A stretch of DNA of 64,000 nucleotides from Phocoena phocoena (GCF_963924675.1 NC_089232.1:37343312-37407311), one strand, 5' to 3'. Numbered from the stretch's first letter, positions 1 to 12,228 are shown. The notes: generated from the sequence alone by a model not told the origin. Program-made: numbers and translations.

Positions 1-75
1 GAGAAAGCCCGCGTGCAGCAACAAAGACCCAATGCAGCCAAAAATAAATAGCTAAATAAATTTATTTTTTTTTAA
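1..75 (+). mobile_element. 3' end of a long CHR-type tRNA SINE, cut by window edge
   Basis: The first bases match the last part of the longer SINE subfamily seen complete elsewhere (for example 12257-12585): 'gagaaagcccgcg', then 'agcaacaaagacccaa', then an A/T-rich tail of 'aaataaata' units. The head lies upstream of the window. Assignment rests on direct comparison with the complete copies in this window. Confidence 0.85.
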
Positions 76-91
76 AAAAGAAAAGAATAGA

Positions 92-206
92 CTGGTGGAG
101 ATCAAGATGGCAGAGTAGAAGGACAGGGAGGTCACCTTCTCCACAAACATATCAAAAACACATCTACATGTGGAACATTTCTCCTAGAAAACCAACTGAA
201 AACTGG
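92..206 (+). mobile_element. L1 5'UTR start fragment (L1-A, left part)
   Basis: The stretch 'atcaagatggcagagtagaagg' followed by 'gtcaccttctccacaaa' resembles the first bases of mammalian L1 5'UTRs; 'aagatggc' also opens the L1s at 10.85 kb and 19.66 kb. It ends at a SINE at 215, and the sequence after that SINE quickly becomes ORF2 reverse transcriptase, so most of the 5'UTR, ORF1 and the endonuclease are absent. Confidence 0.6.
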
Positions 207-214
207 CAAAAGGT

Positions 215-429
215 TTTATTTTGTTTTGTTTTTCTTGCGGTATGCGGGCTTCTCACTGTTGTGGCCTCTCCCGTTGCGGAGCACAGGCTCCGGACGCGCA
301 GGCTCACTGGCCATGGCTCATGGGCCTAGACGCTCTGCGGCATGTGGGGTCTTCCCCGGACCGGGGCAGAAACCTGTGTGCCCTGCATTGACAGGTGGAC
401 TCTCAACCACTGCGCCACCAGGGAAGCCC
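215..429 (-). mobile_element. Young-type CHR SINE (type A), reverse orientation
   Basis: On the plus strand it reads poly-T-like tail, 'gcggtatgcgggc', and ends in 'ccaccagggaagcccc', the complement of the SINE head. It is about 205 bp plus tail. Flanks 'caaaaggt' (207-214) and 'cagaaggt' (430-437) look like a short target-site duplication with one mismatch. Open frames through it are accidental. Confidence 0.9.
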
Positions 430-1608
430 CAGAAGGTCTCTTATACAACCAAAACTACAAGAAAGATGCCCACATAACCAGTTGGACAAAGAAAAAAAAG
501 AAAATAGACCAATATCTCTGATGATTGTTGAACCTAAAATTGATAACAAAATACTACCAAACCAAGTTCAGCAGAACATTAAAAAATTATACACCATGAC
601 CAAGCGATTTATTCCTAGAATGCAAGGATAGTACAACCTGAATAAAATGGATGTAATATACCACATTAACAAAATGAAGGAAAAAAACTATATGTATTTA
701 TCAATTAATGCACAAAAAACACTTGATAGAATTCAATACCCTTTCATAATAAAAACTCAACAAAGTAGGTACAGGAGAAAACTATTGATATAATAAAGAA
801 GAACTCACAGTTAACATGGTACTCAATGGTAAAAAGCTGAAAGTTTTTCCTCTACAATCATGAACAAGACAAGGATACCCACTCTCTCCACTTCTATTCA
901 ACATAGTACTGGAAGTCCCAGACAGAGCAATTAGGCAATAAAATAAATCAAAGGCATCCATATTGGAAAGGAAGAAGTAAAATGATCTCTATTTGCAGAT
1001 TATATAATCTTAGTTGTAGAAAACCCTAAATATTCCACTGAAAAGCTGTTAAAATGAATGAATTCATCCAAGTTGCAGGATACATAATTAACGCACAAAA
1101 ACCAGCTATGTTTCTATACACTAGAAATGAAACATCTCTAAAGGAAATTTAAAAAACAATTCCATGTACAAGAGCATCAAAAAGAATGAAATTCTTAAAT
1201 CTAAGGAGGTGAAAGTCTTCTACACTAAAAAGTAGAAAACGCTGCTAAGAGAAAATAAAGAATACACAGTAATGAATGGAAAAGCATACCATGTTCATGA
1301 GTTGAAAGACTTATCATTGTTAAAATATCTGTACATCCCAAAGCACTCTACGTATCTTCAGTGTAATCCCTATCAAAATCTCAGTGATGTATTCTACAGA
1401 AACAGAAAAACTCATCCAAAAATTCATATGGAATCTCAAGGGACTTTGAATTGCCAAAACAATCTTGAAAAAGGAGAACAAAGCTGGAGAACTCACACTT
1501 CCTCATTTCAAAACTTACCACAATGCTAAAAAACAGTATGGCACTAGTATAAAGGCAGACATATGGACCAATGGAATAAAATAAGCTGCCCAGAAATAAA
1601 CCCTCACA

Positions 1609-1817
1609 GGGCTTCCCTGGTGGCGCAGTGGTTGAGAGTCCGCCTGCCGATGCAGGGGACACGGGTTCGTGCCCTGGTCCGGGAAGATCCCACATGTCGC
1701 GGAGCGGCTGGGCCAGTGAGCCATGGCCACTGAGCCTGTGCATCCGGAGCCTGTGCTCCGCAACAGGAGAGGCCACAGCAATGAGAGGCCCGCATACCGC
1801 AAAATAAATAAACAAAT
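1609..1817 (+). mobile_element. Young CHR SINE (type A) with perfect 15-bp TSD
   Basis: Begins 'gggcttccctggtggcgcag' and ends in 'cgcaaaataaataaacaa'. It is flanked by identical 15-bp copies of 'aaataaaccctcaca' at 1594-1608 and 1818-1832, the hallmark of L1-mediated insertion. The A-box-like 'tggcgcagtgg' and B-box-like 'gggttcgtgcc' of the tRNA-derived RNA polymerase III promoter are visible. It splits the surrounding L1. Confidence 0.96.
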
Positions 1818-1973
1818 AAATAAACCCTCACATATACGGTCAAATGATTTTCAACAAAGGTGCCAAGTCCATTTGATGAGGAAAGGACAGTCTGTTCAAC
1901 AAATTGTTTTGGGAAAACGTGATATACATATGCAAAAGATGAAACTAGACCCTTACTTTGCACCATACATGAA

Positions 1974-2093
1974 AATTAATTCAAAATGGATCAATACCTA
2001 AACATAAGACCTAAAACTAAAAAACTCTTAGGGAATTAATTCAAAATGGATCAATACCTAAACATAAGACCTAAAACTAAAAAACTCTTAGGG
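1974..2093 (+). repeat. Two-copy tandem duplication, 60-bp unit, inside L1
   Basis: Positions 1974-2033 and 2034-2093 are identical. The unit begins 'aattaattcaaaatggatca' and ends 'aaaactcttaggg'. The unit is ORF2 C-terminal sequence that other L1s in the window carry once, so this is a local duplication after or during insertion. Confidence 0.97.
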
Positions 2094-3225
2094 GAAAAAA
2101 AAAAACAGGGAAAAATCTTCATGGCATTGGATTTGGAATAATTTCTTGAATATGACACCAAAAGTACAGGCAACAAAAGTAAAAATAAATAAACTGGACT
2201 ATACCAAAATTTTAATCTTTTGTTCATCAAAAGACACTAACAACAGAATGAAATGACAATCCATGGAATGGGAAAAAATATTTGCAAATCATAATCTGAT
2301 AAGGGATTAATATCCAGAATATATAAGGTACTCTTGAAACTCGACAACAAAAATCAAGCAACCTGATTCAAAAATGGGCAAAGGACTTGAATAGACTTAT
2401 CACCAAAGAAGATATACAAATGGCCAATAAGCACATGAAAAGATGCTCAACATCACTGATTATTATGGAAAAGCAAATCAAAACTATAATGGATATCACC
2501 TTACATTCATTAGGATGGCTACTACCAAAAAAATAACCAGAAGATAACAAGTGTTGGTTAGGATGTGGAGAAATTGGAACCCTTGTACATTGTTGGTAGG
2601 ATTGTAAAATGGTGCAACCACAATGAAAACAATATGGTGGTTCCCCAAAAAATTAAAAATAGAACTTACATATTATCCAGCAAACCTACTTATATATGTA
2701 TATATCTAAAGAAATTGTATTCAGGATATCAAAAAAATATCTGCACATCCATGTTCATAGCAGCATTATTCACAATAGCCAGGAGGTGGAAGCAACCCAA
2801 ATATCCATGGAAGAATGAAGGGATAAACAAAACGTGGTATATAGAGTGGAATATTATTCAGCCTTAAAAACGAAGAAAATACTGTCACATGCTACAGTAT
2901 GGATGATCCATGAGGACATTATGCTAAGTGAAATATGCCAGTTACATAAATACAAATACTGTATGATAGCACTTACATGAGGCATCTAAAGTAGTCAGAT
3001 TTACAGAAAACAAAGTAAAATGGTGCTGGAGGAAAGGAAAAATGGGGAGTCTTTAATGGGTGTTCAGCCTCAGTTTTGCAACATCTGGAGATCTGTTGCA
3101 CAATAATGTGAATATACTTAATACTACTGAACTGTTCACTTAAAAATGCTCAACATGGTAAAAATTAAGTTATGTGTTTTTACTGTTTTTGTAGTCTAAA
3201 ATTTTTTAACTAAAAAAAAAATACA

Positions 3226-5030
3226 GATACACTGTGGTTCTAAGGGCTGCTGGTTTTTAATAAGGTTTACGTTTTCTCAAGTATATATTTTTCACACTTC
3301 ATTATGTTTCAAACAATTTTTTAAAACAATGCTGTGTCAAAGTTGCCAATATTAAAGTTCTCCCTATTCATCTGTATGATGTGGGAATAGCAAACTCTCT
3401 ACAGACACTTTAAATATTGGAAAAATATTGGAAAAAATATTTTCCTTTTAGTTTTCAAGTTGTATGCTACATTTGAGAGACTAAAATTAAAAAAATCTTA
3501 CAATTTTCCAATATAATAAAATATTCTAGTTAATTGGTTAACAAAAAAAGAATACTTGATTAATAAAATGCTGTTTAAAAACACTTTGAATGGCAAGTTA
3601 TAAATGAATTTTTAAAATATGAACTCAAAAAAATTCATTATTCAGCTATCAAACTCTGAATAATTGAATTGACTGAGACTTTATATCTTATATGCCATTA
3701 ATGCATTATTCAACTAGTTTGTTTTCATATTTTTGATGTGGCGAAGACAACCATTATTCAAGTCGTTCATTTTCATATTTTTGACCAGCAATTTTTAAAG
3801 TTACACAACTCAAAGAAAAAACAATTTAGAAGGAAAAAAAAATCCATAAGGGTGAGAAGAGCAATGATAAGTAAAATAAATGATCCTAGGACTAAACTAA
3901 ACATACTTTAGATTTGGTACTTCCCTAAACTAGTTATTATGTTTCAAGTAGTCAACTTCTCTGGTTGCCTCAATTTTTCATTTGTATTAGATAGTCCCCT
4001 TCAATGTCTAAAATTCTTTACTGTAGAGCAAATAAACTTTATATTTTAGCAAATTTATCTACTTTGATATTTACTGTCATAAATTAATTACAATATTGGT
4101 TAGTTACTTGCTATTTGTTATATCTGAATTCATACCTAAGAAACTCCAAATGAAATACTATCCTGTTAAAAGCTATTAAATTTTGCCTTGGTTTTATTTG
4201 ATTCATATCTAAGCAGTTTCCTTTACACTGGAACAAAATAAATGCCCATCTCTATTCAGAATCCTTATGTGTGCCTATAAACAATGTAACTGTTAAAAAT
4301 CTTCAGTGTTTACAAAACAAAGAAATTGTCAACAGAATCCCTGGCGGTAGACTTACCAGTAAAAAAAAATTTACAGCCTATAATTCATGAAGATTGGCTC
4401 AAAACAAACTGTCCCTGCCAACAGAAAATCTGACAATTCTGTTGTCTAATTTGGCTCAGTCTAAGTTGACCTTGTTTATTCATCTCAGTCTTTTAATTCT
4501 TGTTATCTTGGCATAAGAGGAGAACATATGGCATATGTCTAGGAAGTCCATTTATGCATCTTAAACTGAAATAAATGTAGAATATACTGAGCATTTCCAA
4601 TGTGTTCAGCTATTACGGTAGTTTAATGTATATTAGATAGAGCTGGTTAAGTTCATATTATCCCTGCTATGTGTTTGCTGCCTATAAAACTAGAAACTAA
4701 GTAGAGAAGTCTTTTTCTAAGCCTCAGTATATGGCTAAAACTGGCCAATTTTAAACATATTTCCAAAGATAGACCATCTTAAGCTCTTTCAAAACATAAA
4801 AATTAAAGGGTATCAGCAATTTGACAACCTAAAGATCATTACAGGTTTTCACTGAATCTCTAGCTATGTTTAAGAAAGCAGATGAAGATAATATGAGGAA
4901 GATAATATGAGAAAGATAATGGGAGCTGAAGAACAAAAAGAATATTTCCACTTTATCTCCAGCCTAATCTAATCTCCAATGAACCTTCTTATTTCACTAA
5001 GACATATCATATCCTGTGTCATAAAACAAA
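3226..5030. other. AT-rich stretch without recognised gene or repeat
   Basis: No open frame of note, splice-bordered exon or repeat family that I can name. A short imperfect tandem repeat lies at 4876-4922 (units of 'agataatatgag'). It could hold very old, unrecognisable repeats. Confidence 0.5.
4876..4922. repeat. Short imperfect tandem repeat
   Basis: Three consecutive units resembling 'gaagataatatgag' (about 14-16 bp) with single-base differences. No function is suggested. Confidence 0.7.
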
Positions 5031-5839
5031 TCTTGACTTTAAATGGTATTATACTAGCAATTAATAACAGAAAGACAAACAGAAAAATCTATAAACTTAG
5101 AAATTATAAACACACTTCTAATAATCCATAGGTCAAAGAAGCAGTCTCAAGGAAATCAGAACATATTATAAACTGAAAAATATCAAAATACAACATATCA
5201 AAATTTGTGGGACATAGCTTAAACAATGCTTAGTGGAGATTTTGTTCTACTAAATGCTTATTTTAAAAAATGTCTCAATGAACAGTCTAAGCTACCACCT
5301 TAAGAAACTAGAAAAAAACAGATCAAAAACTCAAAACAAGCTGAAGAAATAATAAACATAAGAGCAGACATCATTGAAATTAAAAACAGAAAAAGAAAAT
5401 CAATGAAATCAAAAGTTGAAAAGTTGTTGTTTGAAAAGATCAATAAAATTGATAAAACTCTAGTCAAACTGACAAAAAAAGAGAAAAGACATAGGTTTTC
5501 ATTATCAGGAATGGAAAAGAGGATATTATAATAGACCTCATAGATATTAAACAGATAATAATGTTGTGAGCTACTCTATGCATATAAATTTGATGACATA
5601 GTTGGAATAGACTACTTAAAAACCACAAGCTACCAAGCTTTCTGAAAATGAAACAGATAATTTGAATACTCCTAGAACTATTTTAAAAACTGAATTTATA
5701 GTTTAAAAAAAACTCCGAAAAAGATATATCCATGTCCAGATAGTCTCACTGGTGAACTCTACCGAACATTTAGAGGAAAAAAATACCATCAATTGTGCAC
5801 AATCTCTATCAGAAAATAAAGATTAAAAAACATGTCCCA

Positions 5840-6052
5840 GGGCTTCCCTGGTGGCACAGTGGTTGGGAGTCCGCCTGCCGATGCAGGGGACATGGGTTCG
5901 TGCCCCGGTCTGGGAAGATCCCACACGCCGCGGAGCGGCTGGGCCCGTGAGCCATGGCCGCTGAGCCTGCGCGTCCGGAGCCTGTGCTCCGCAACGAGAG
6001 AGGCCACAACAGTGAAAGGCCCGCGTACCACAAAAAAAAGCCAAAAAAAACC
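5840..6052 (+). mobile_element. Young CHR SINE (type A)
   Basis: Full-length copy from 'gggcttccctggtggcacag' to 'cccgcgtaccac' and an A-rich tail. Flanks 'catgtccca' (5831-5839) and 'cacgtccca' (6055-6063) form a short target-site duplication with one difference. It lies within L1-B. Confidence 0.94.
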
Positions 6053-7142
6053 CACACGTCCCAAATCATTTTCTGAAGCTACCACTACCCAGAGTACCAA
6101 AACGAAACAAGACAAACCAAAAAAACCAAACAAACCAAAAACCCACTTTAGACCAGTATCCCTCATAACTATAGAAGCAAAACTCCTCAACAAAAGATTA
6201 AGAAATATAATTCAATAATATATATTTTAAAAATACAACACAATCAAGTGGTTTACCTCAGGAAGGCAAAGGCTCATTCAATTTTGAAAAAAATCAAAGA
6301 AATCTACTATATTGACAGTTCAAGTAAGAAAACCTAGTTGATCAGATCAACTGATGCAAAAAGAGCATTTGACCAGATTTAATACCCATTTAGCACTTTT
6401 TAAACTCAGAAAACAAGGAATAACAAGGAACTTCCTCAATCTATACAGAGAAGCTACAAAAACAGAAACAAAACTACACAGGTGGGCACACAGCAAAGAT
6501 GTCCACTCTCACCACTCTTATACAACACTGAAAGTCTTAGCCACAGCAATAAGACAAGAAAAAGAAAGAAAAAAAAATACAGCTTGGGAAAGAAGTAAAA
6601 CCATCCCTATTTGCAGACAACATGATTTATCTACATAGAAAATCCCAAGGTTATCTACAGAGAACTCCTACAACTATTAAGTGAGTTTAACAAGGTCACA
6701 GAATATACAGCCAATACATAAAAGTCAATTATATGCCTATATACTAGTAATGAAGAATTGGAAGTCAAAAATTTTAAAGTTTACAGTAGCTCCAAAATAA
6801 ATGAAATTACTCTGGAATATATCTAACAAAACTTGAACAGAATCTGTAGGCCAAGAACTATAAAACACTGTTTAAAGTAATCATAAAAGATCAAAATAAA
6901 TGGATACACACACCAGGTTTATGGATTGGAAAACTCAATATAGTAAAGATGTCAGTTGTCTTCTGACTGATCTAAAGACTTAACACAATTCTAATTAAAA
7001 GCCCAGAAAGGATTTTTGTAGACATAGGCAAGCTGATTATACATTTTATACAGAAAGACAAAGATACCAGAATAGCAAAAACAATTTTTAAAATGGGAAA
7101 TAATGTTGGAAGAATCATGCATGATCTTAAGCCTTTCTAAAG

Positions 7143-7358
7143 CAGGAGTCAGCAAATATTTTCTGTGAAGGGCCACTTAATAAATATTTTGGGTTTTGCA
7201 GGTCATACAGTCTCTGTCACAGCTACTTAAGTTTACAGTTGTAGTGAGAAAGCAGCCGCTGACAATATGTAAATGAATGGCTGTGTGCCAATAAAGCTAT
7301 ATTTATAAAACTAGGCATGGACTGGATTTGGCCATGGACTGTGGTTTGCCATTCCCTG
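7143..7358 (+). mobile_element. Small non-autonomous hAT element (MER58-like, Charlie group)
   Basis: Starts 'caggagtcagcaaa' and ends 'ggtttgccattccctg', imperfect terminal inverted repeats of the type CAGNNGTCNGCAAA. It is flanked by 8-bp near-identical duplications, 'ttctaaag' at 7135-7142 and 'ctctaaag' at 7359-7366, as expected for hAT transposition. The internal 'tgtgccaataaagctatatttataaaac' type sequence is shared with the elements at 23.4 kb and 36.6 kb. It splits L1-B. The family name is from memory and may be off by a subfamily. Confidence 0.85.
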
Positions 7359-8218
7359 CTCTAAAGCTAAACTAATCAAGAAAGTATGGTATTAGCAAAA
7401 GGGCAGACACGTAGGTTAATGAAATAGAATAGAGAACTCAGAAGTTGACCCATACAAATATGCCTGATTTTTAACAAAAATACAAAGGCAATTCAATGAA
7501 CAAAGGATACTCTTCAACATATGGTATTCAAACAACTGGAATCTATGTGTAAGAACCATGAGTCCTAAACTAAACCTCACACCTTATTCAAAACTTAACT
7601 CAAAATGGATCATAGATCTAAATATAAAATGTAAAACTATAACATTTCTAGAAGAAAACATAGGAGGAAATCTTCATGATCTGGAAATAGTCAAAGAATT
7701 CTCAGATCTGACTCTGAAAGCACAATTCATAATTTAAAAAAACGGATAAGCTGGACTTCATCAAGTTTTGCTCTTCAGATGACACTATTAAGAGCATGAA
7801 AAGACAAGCTATTTGCTAGGAGAAAATATTTGCAAATCACATGATGGACATTAAATTTATATCCAGAATGTATTAAAAACTCTAAAAACTCAACAATAAG
7901 AAAACAACCCAATTAAAATGGGCAAAAGATTTGACTTGAACATATACTTTAATAAGGACATATACAGATGGCAAATAAGCAAATGAAAAAATATTCAACA
8001 TCATTAGTCATGAAGAAAGTGCAAAATTAAAACCATGATGATATACCCCTGCACACCTATTAGAATATCTGTAATAAAAACATACTGACAATAATACTAA
8101 GCATTGGTTAAGATGCAGAGCAACTCAAGAACTCATTCACTGCTGATGAGAATACAAAAATGATACAACCATCCCGGGAAACAGTTTTGCAGTTTCCTAT
8201 GAAGTAAAAATATTTTGA

Positions 8219-8343
8219 GGGAATTCCCTCATGGTCCAGTGGTTAGGACTTTGCGCTTCCACTGCAGGGGGCCTGATTCAATCCCTGGTCGGGGAAGTAA
8301 GATCCCACAAGCCGCATGGCACCACCAAAAAAAAAAAAAAAAA
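8219..8343 (+). mobile_element. Short CHR-related SINE (type B)
   Basis: Older, shorter subfamily: 'gggaattccctcatggtcca', 'gggggcctgattcaatccc', then a poly-A run. The B-box region reads 'attcaatcc'. It sits inside the 3' part of L1-B. Confidence 0.88.
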
Positions 8344-8885
8344 CTACAAAAGTATATTTAGCATCAGCCAGCAATCCTATTCTTGAGTATTTACCCTAGA
8401 GAAATGAAAACTTATGTCACACAAAAACCCATAGATGAATGCTGATAGTCATTTTACTTATAATTGCCAAAACCTGGGAAAACAAATATCCTTCAACAGG
8501 TGAATAAACTAGTACATCTATAAAATGGAATACTGCTAAGCAATAAAAAGTAACAAACTATTGATACATTTAGTATCTTGAATGAATATCGGGAGCAATA
8601 TACTGAGTGACAGAAGCTAGACACAGATGTTTATATGTATGATTCCAATTATATGACATTCTTGAAGTCAAAACTATAGTCATGGTGAGAAGCAATTGCC
8701 AGGAGTACTGGTAGGGGAGGGTGTAACTATAAAGTATGAGGGAATTTTTTGGCATGATGAAACTATTTTGTATTCTGTTTGTGGTGTAGTGGTAATAACA
8801 TGAATCTATACATCTCTTAAAATTCATAGATTCTATGTCTTTAAAAGTTCATTTTAATAACTTAATAAAAATTTTAAAACCAAAA

Positions 8886-9794
8886 AACTTATTAAATAAG
8901 TAAGAGAATTACATAAAACTTTGTAAGACAACATAATCTCAGCTTTATTTGTTAAAAAAGATGCATAATAATAAGTATAGGAGCTAACTATCCAAATAAG
9001 AACTCTAGATATTTGGATTATATTAATGTTCTGTGTGTGTGTGTGTGTGTTTAGTTTTTCTACAATAATAATGGATTACTTCTAAAATTAGAAAAATAAA
9101 GTTTAATAGAAAACTTTTACCATTCATTCTAATTTTGTAATACCCAGGAGGAGTTCAGAGCGTCACATTTTGTTTCCATTACTGCTTTTTTTTGAAAATT
9201 GTACATGTGAAATATTTCATTTGTATATTAAAGTTGAATTTAATTGCTCTTCAAAATGTCCTGTAAAGTATTTAATGGTGAGAAAGTTAAAAACAGTTTT
9301 CAACATTTTTAACATTACAGTATTTAAATGATTATATTGTTGAAAGGTTCCAAGGAAATTTTTTTCATTATATTTTTTAAAACCTCGTAAGTTTGAAAAT
9401 ATTCAATATTTAAAATCTGTAACATATTTAACCCTATAATTTCCTTTTTCATTCTTTTTACAATTAAAAAAACCTATACACAATAGACAAGTATTTGACA
9501 GAAGGAATGAACTTGAAAAAGACATCTGTGCTGGATCATTGATGGCTAAGACCTGTAATGAAGAAGGTAATGGTATCCAGGTTACACAGAGTATTCAAAG
9601 TGTAACAGAAAAACAGTGTCATAGCTGGCAAGAGCTTTAAGTGAATGCATAAAAATAAGAAAACCCTAAGCATTTTTAGTTGATGTGCTATAAGACTACT
9701 CTAGGCTAGTATAATGTAAAATACCAAGTCACGTGATTATAACAAAGGCTGACTTTTAATAAGCACACAAATAAATTTGGGGATTTCATTAAAA
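8886..9794. other. Apparently unique AT-rich sequence
   Basis: No gene or named repeat seen. It contains a short (TG)n run at 9032-9050. Confidence 0.5.
9032..9050. repeat. (TG)n microsatellite
   Basis: Uninterrupted TG dinucleotides, about nine units. Confidence 0.95.
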
Positions 9795-9905
9795 TGTCGA
9801 TTCTCAATTCAGTAGATCTGGGCTAGAGCCCATGATTTTGAATTTCCAACAAGCTCTCAAGTAATGTATATGGTGCTGGCCTGAAGACTACACTTTGAGA
9901 AGCCA
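9795..9905. mobile_element. Possible fragment of a small hAT (MER20/MER3-like) element
   Basis: The sequence has 'aattcagtagatctgggct', 'gattttgaatttccaacaag' and 'actacactttgagaagcca', which resembles the body and last end of the small hAT families with 'cagtggttctcaaa' termini. Only one end is recognisable and no duplication is clear. This is a family-memory call. Confidence 0.45.
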
Positions 9906-10840
9906 GACTTTGAAGGTCATTGAGAAAAATGGCATGATTCTTGCCCAGTGTAGTAACAAGAAGATAAAAACAGTAAGTACTGTAAAATAAGGCATCCATG
10001 TAATATACTCCCTAAAAGTGGTACCAAAATAAAAGCATGATGAGGTAACAGCATTCACCTCCAGCCAAGATGCTGAGCTGAGCAGGTGGCCTTCGAAGAT
10101 AAGTAGAATTTTACCATGCAGAAGAAACTGCATATGAAATTATAGAAATAGAAAGCATAGTAACACATAGATGACTGCTTGTGAAGGGGCAAAAATAATT
10201 AATATTTGAATGTTTTCACTATGTCCCCTTCACTGTCCCCTAAAGATGAACCTAAGTTTGGCCTACTCATTTTCTTCCCTTTACCTCTGCGAATGGGCCA
10301 ATTGAAATGCAAAATTTGGAAGAAAGGAAAATAACAGAGGACAAGAGAGGCATGTGGATTTAAGAGACTTTAAGTGGAGTTTTTCTTCTGAAGAGCCCAG
10401 GGAAGGAAATACATGAGAGCAACTTCAGCACCTGAGAGATGTGGTGAAGACAGAAAAAGAATTTGTAAGTATTGCATTGTGCCAGGGATATAGCAGTTAC
10501 TAACATTTTTTTTCATAAACTGAGGCCTACCAACTCCATGTCACAAAGCAGATATACTATACATGGTCCCAATTCTGACCAAAATACTGTCACTTCAACT
10601 CTTCAGCTGTTCCCACCTATGAAATCAAACTTTCAATGGAATGATTCATGTAAAGGATGGGCAGTTGAATAAACAGTTAAAAGTGATTCTTTTGGCATTA
10701 ATGGCTTAAAGATACATGATTTTGTCTTCAGAAAAATATGCTATTTTTGTCTCTTCGTTTTCCCTTGAATTTGAAAAAAAGTGTAGAGTTAACAATATTT
10801 AAAAAGGCCAGCAATAAAGTTGAAGTTAAAAGTTGACGGT
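9906..10840. other. Apparently unique sequence before a long L1
   Basis: No gene, splice-bordered exon or named repeat seen. Open frames at 9888-10133 (minus) and 10472-10672 (plus) show no recognisable domain. Confidence 0.45.
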
Positions 10841-11812
10841 TACTAGTAAGATGGCAGAATAGGAGGTCCCTCCAGCCCTCATTCCCCCACAGAAACACTG
10901 ATCTGGCAATCATCCGTGAATTAAAAGTGCCACTTGTAGGAACTTCAAAATGCAGGTAGAAGTTGCAGCATCCCCACTGGAGCCCAAAACCAAGGAAAGA
11001 CACTTTGAGAAGGCATGCCCACAACGTGGTAGCAGGTCTGCTGAATATAGACCTGAATGCAGCCCTATCCCCCTGTGGACATGGCTCCAGCCACACTCAA
11101 CTAAGACCCAGCAGGAACCACACCCACCTGTGACTCCAATTTTAGGCCCGCTGAATACACACCCAACTAAAGACTAGAAGCAACCCCATGACGAGCTCCC
11201 ACTGCTCAACTGTGATCCTGGAAGCAGTCTCATCCACCCAGAGACCTGGGAGGAGACAAGACAATCTGCACCCCAAGAAAGAGACCTGCCAACTGTGGAT
11301 TTAGAAGTAGTCCCATCCACCTAGGGACCCAGCATGTGGTACTTCTGCTGGTGCCCGCAGTAATAGTCTAGCCAACCATGGACCTGACTGTGGACCTGGA
11401 AGCAGCCTCATAATCTGGCCTTGGCCCTGCCTAACTGCAGTTTGGAGGCAGGCTTGTCCATCCAAGGACCTAGCAGGAGTAGGCCTTTACCTGCCAAAAA
11501 CAGTCTATAAAGAATAGAAGAGGTTCCTGCTCCTTCAAATGCATGCACAGACACGAATACAAGGCTATAAAGATCACAAAGAATCAGGCAACGATGATGG
11601 CACCAGAGAAAACTAATAAAGTTCCAGTAACCAACCCTAAAGAAATGTATATCCATGAATGGCTTGACAAAGAATTGTATAAAAACTGTCATAAAGCTCA
11701 ATGTTCTAAAAGAGGACACAGATAGACAACTAAAGACGATCAGGAAAACAATACCTAAACAAGATGAAATGTTCAATAAAGATATAGAAACCATTCAAAA
11801 AAGAAAAAAAAA

Positions 11813-11945
11813 GGGAGTTCCCTGGTGGTCCAGTGGTTAAGACTCCACACTCCCAATGCAGGGGGCATGGGTTTGATCCTTGGGGAACTAAGATCCTGCA
11901 TGCCACACAGTGCGGCCAAAAATATAAAAATAAAAATACTTTTTA
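11813..11945 (+). mobile_element. Short CHR-related SINE (type B)
   Basis: Starts 'gggagttccctggtggtcca', carries 'atgggtttgatccttgggga' as the B-box region and ends 'gtgcggccaaaaatataaaa'. It is inserted into ORF1 of L1-C. Confidence 0.9.
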
Positions 11946-12194
11946 AAAGAACATAAAAAAAAAGAAGACTGAGGCTAAAGAGTACAATAACTAAAGTAAA
12001 AAATTCAATAACTTCAACAGCAGAATCAATCAAGCAGAAGAAAGAATCAGCAAACTCAAACACAGGTCATTTGAAATTTCCCATTGAGAGAAACAACAAC
12101 AACCACAAGAATGAAAAATGTGAAGAAAGTCTATGGGATTTATGGTATACCAATAAGACACAAATATACACATTTTGGGAGTCCCAGAAGGAAC

Positions 12195-12228
12195 AGAGAC
12201 AGAGAAAAAGAGAGAGAGAGAGAAAAGC
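12195..12228. repeat. (AG)n-rich simple repeat
   Basis: Mostly AG dinucleotides with one A-rich interruption, immediately before a SINE insertion. Confidence 0.85.

Larger units (their letters stand above)
438..3195 (+). mobile_element. Old L1: ORF2 reverse transcriptase to 3'UTR (L1-A, main part)
   Basis: Many short frames match L1 ORF2 in order. Reverse-transcriptase sequence runs from about 500. The catalytic box is near 990-1005, where 'ttgcagattat' encodes F-A-D-Y rather than F-A-D-D. The C-terminal region runs to about 2560 and a 3'UTR to an A-rich end near 3195-3225. It is full of stops and frameshifts, so inactive. A SINE (1609-1817) sits inside it, and a 60-bp segment is tandemly duplicated at 1974-2093. 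It resembles the L1 3' end at 57.7-59.0 kb, including 'atacttaatactactgaact'. Confidence 0.85.
5030..8885 (+). mobile_element. Old L1, ORF2 and 3'UTR (L1-B), interrupted three times
   Basis: Degenerate ORF2 from before the reverse-transcriptase domain to the 3' end, in order. RT fingers are near 6140 ('agtatccctcataactatag'). The catalytic box near 6608 reads 'tttgcagacaac', that is F-A-D-N instead of F-A-D-D. C-terminal motifs follow to about 8550, with an A-rich end near 8870. Insertions are a type A SINE (5840-6052), a small hAT element (7143-7358) and a short SINE (8219-8343). The left end is approximate. Confidence 0.82.

Noticed and set aside
5832..6218. A 128-codon open frame through the SINE and its flank
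   Set aside because: The frame crosses the SINE body. Similar 60-120-codon frames occur in nearly every type A copy on both strands because the GC-rich SINE has few stops.
9888..10133. An 81-codon minus-strand hydrophobic frame
   Set aside because: Hydrophobicity follows from T-rich codons on that strand, and part of it overlaps a probable old hAT fragment.
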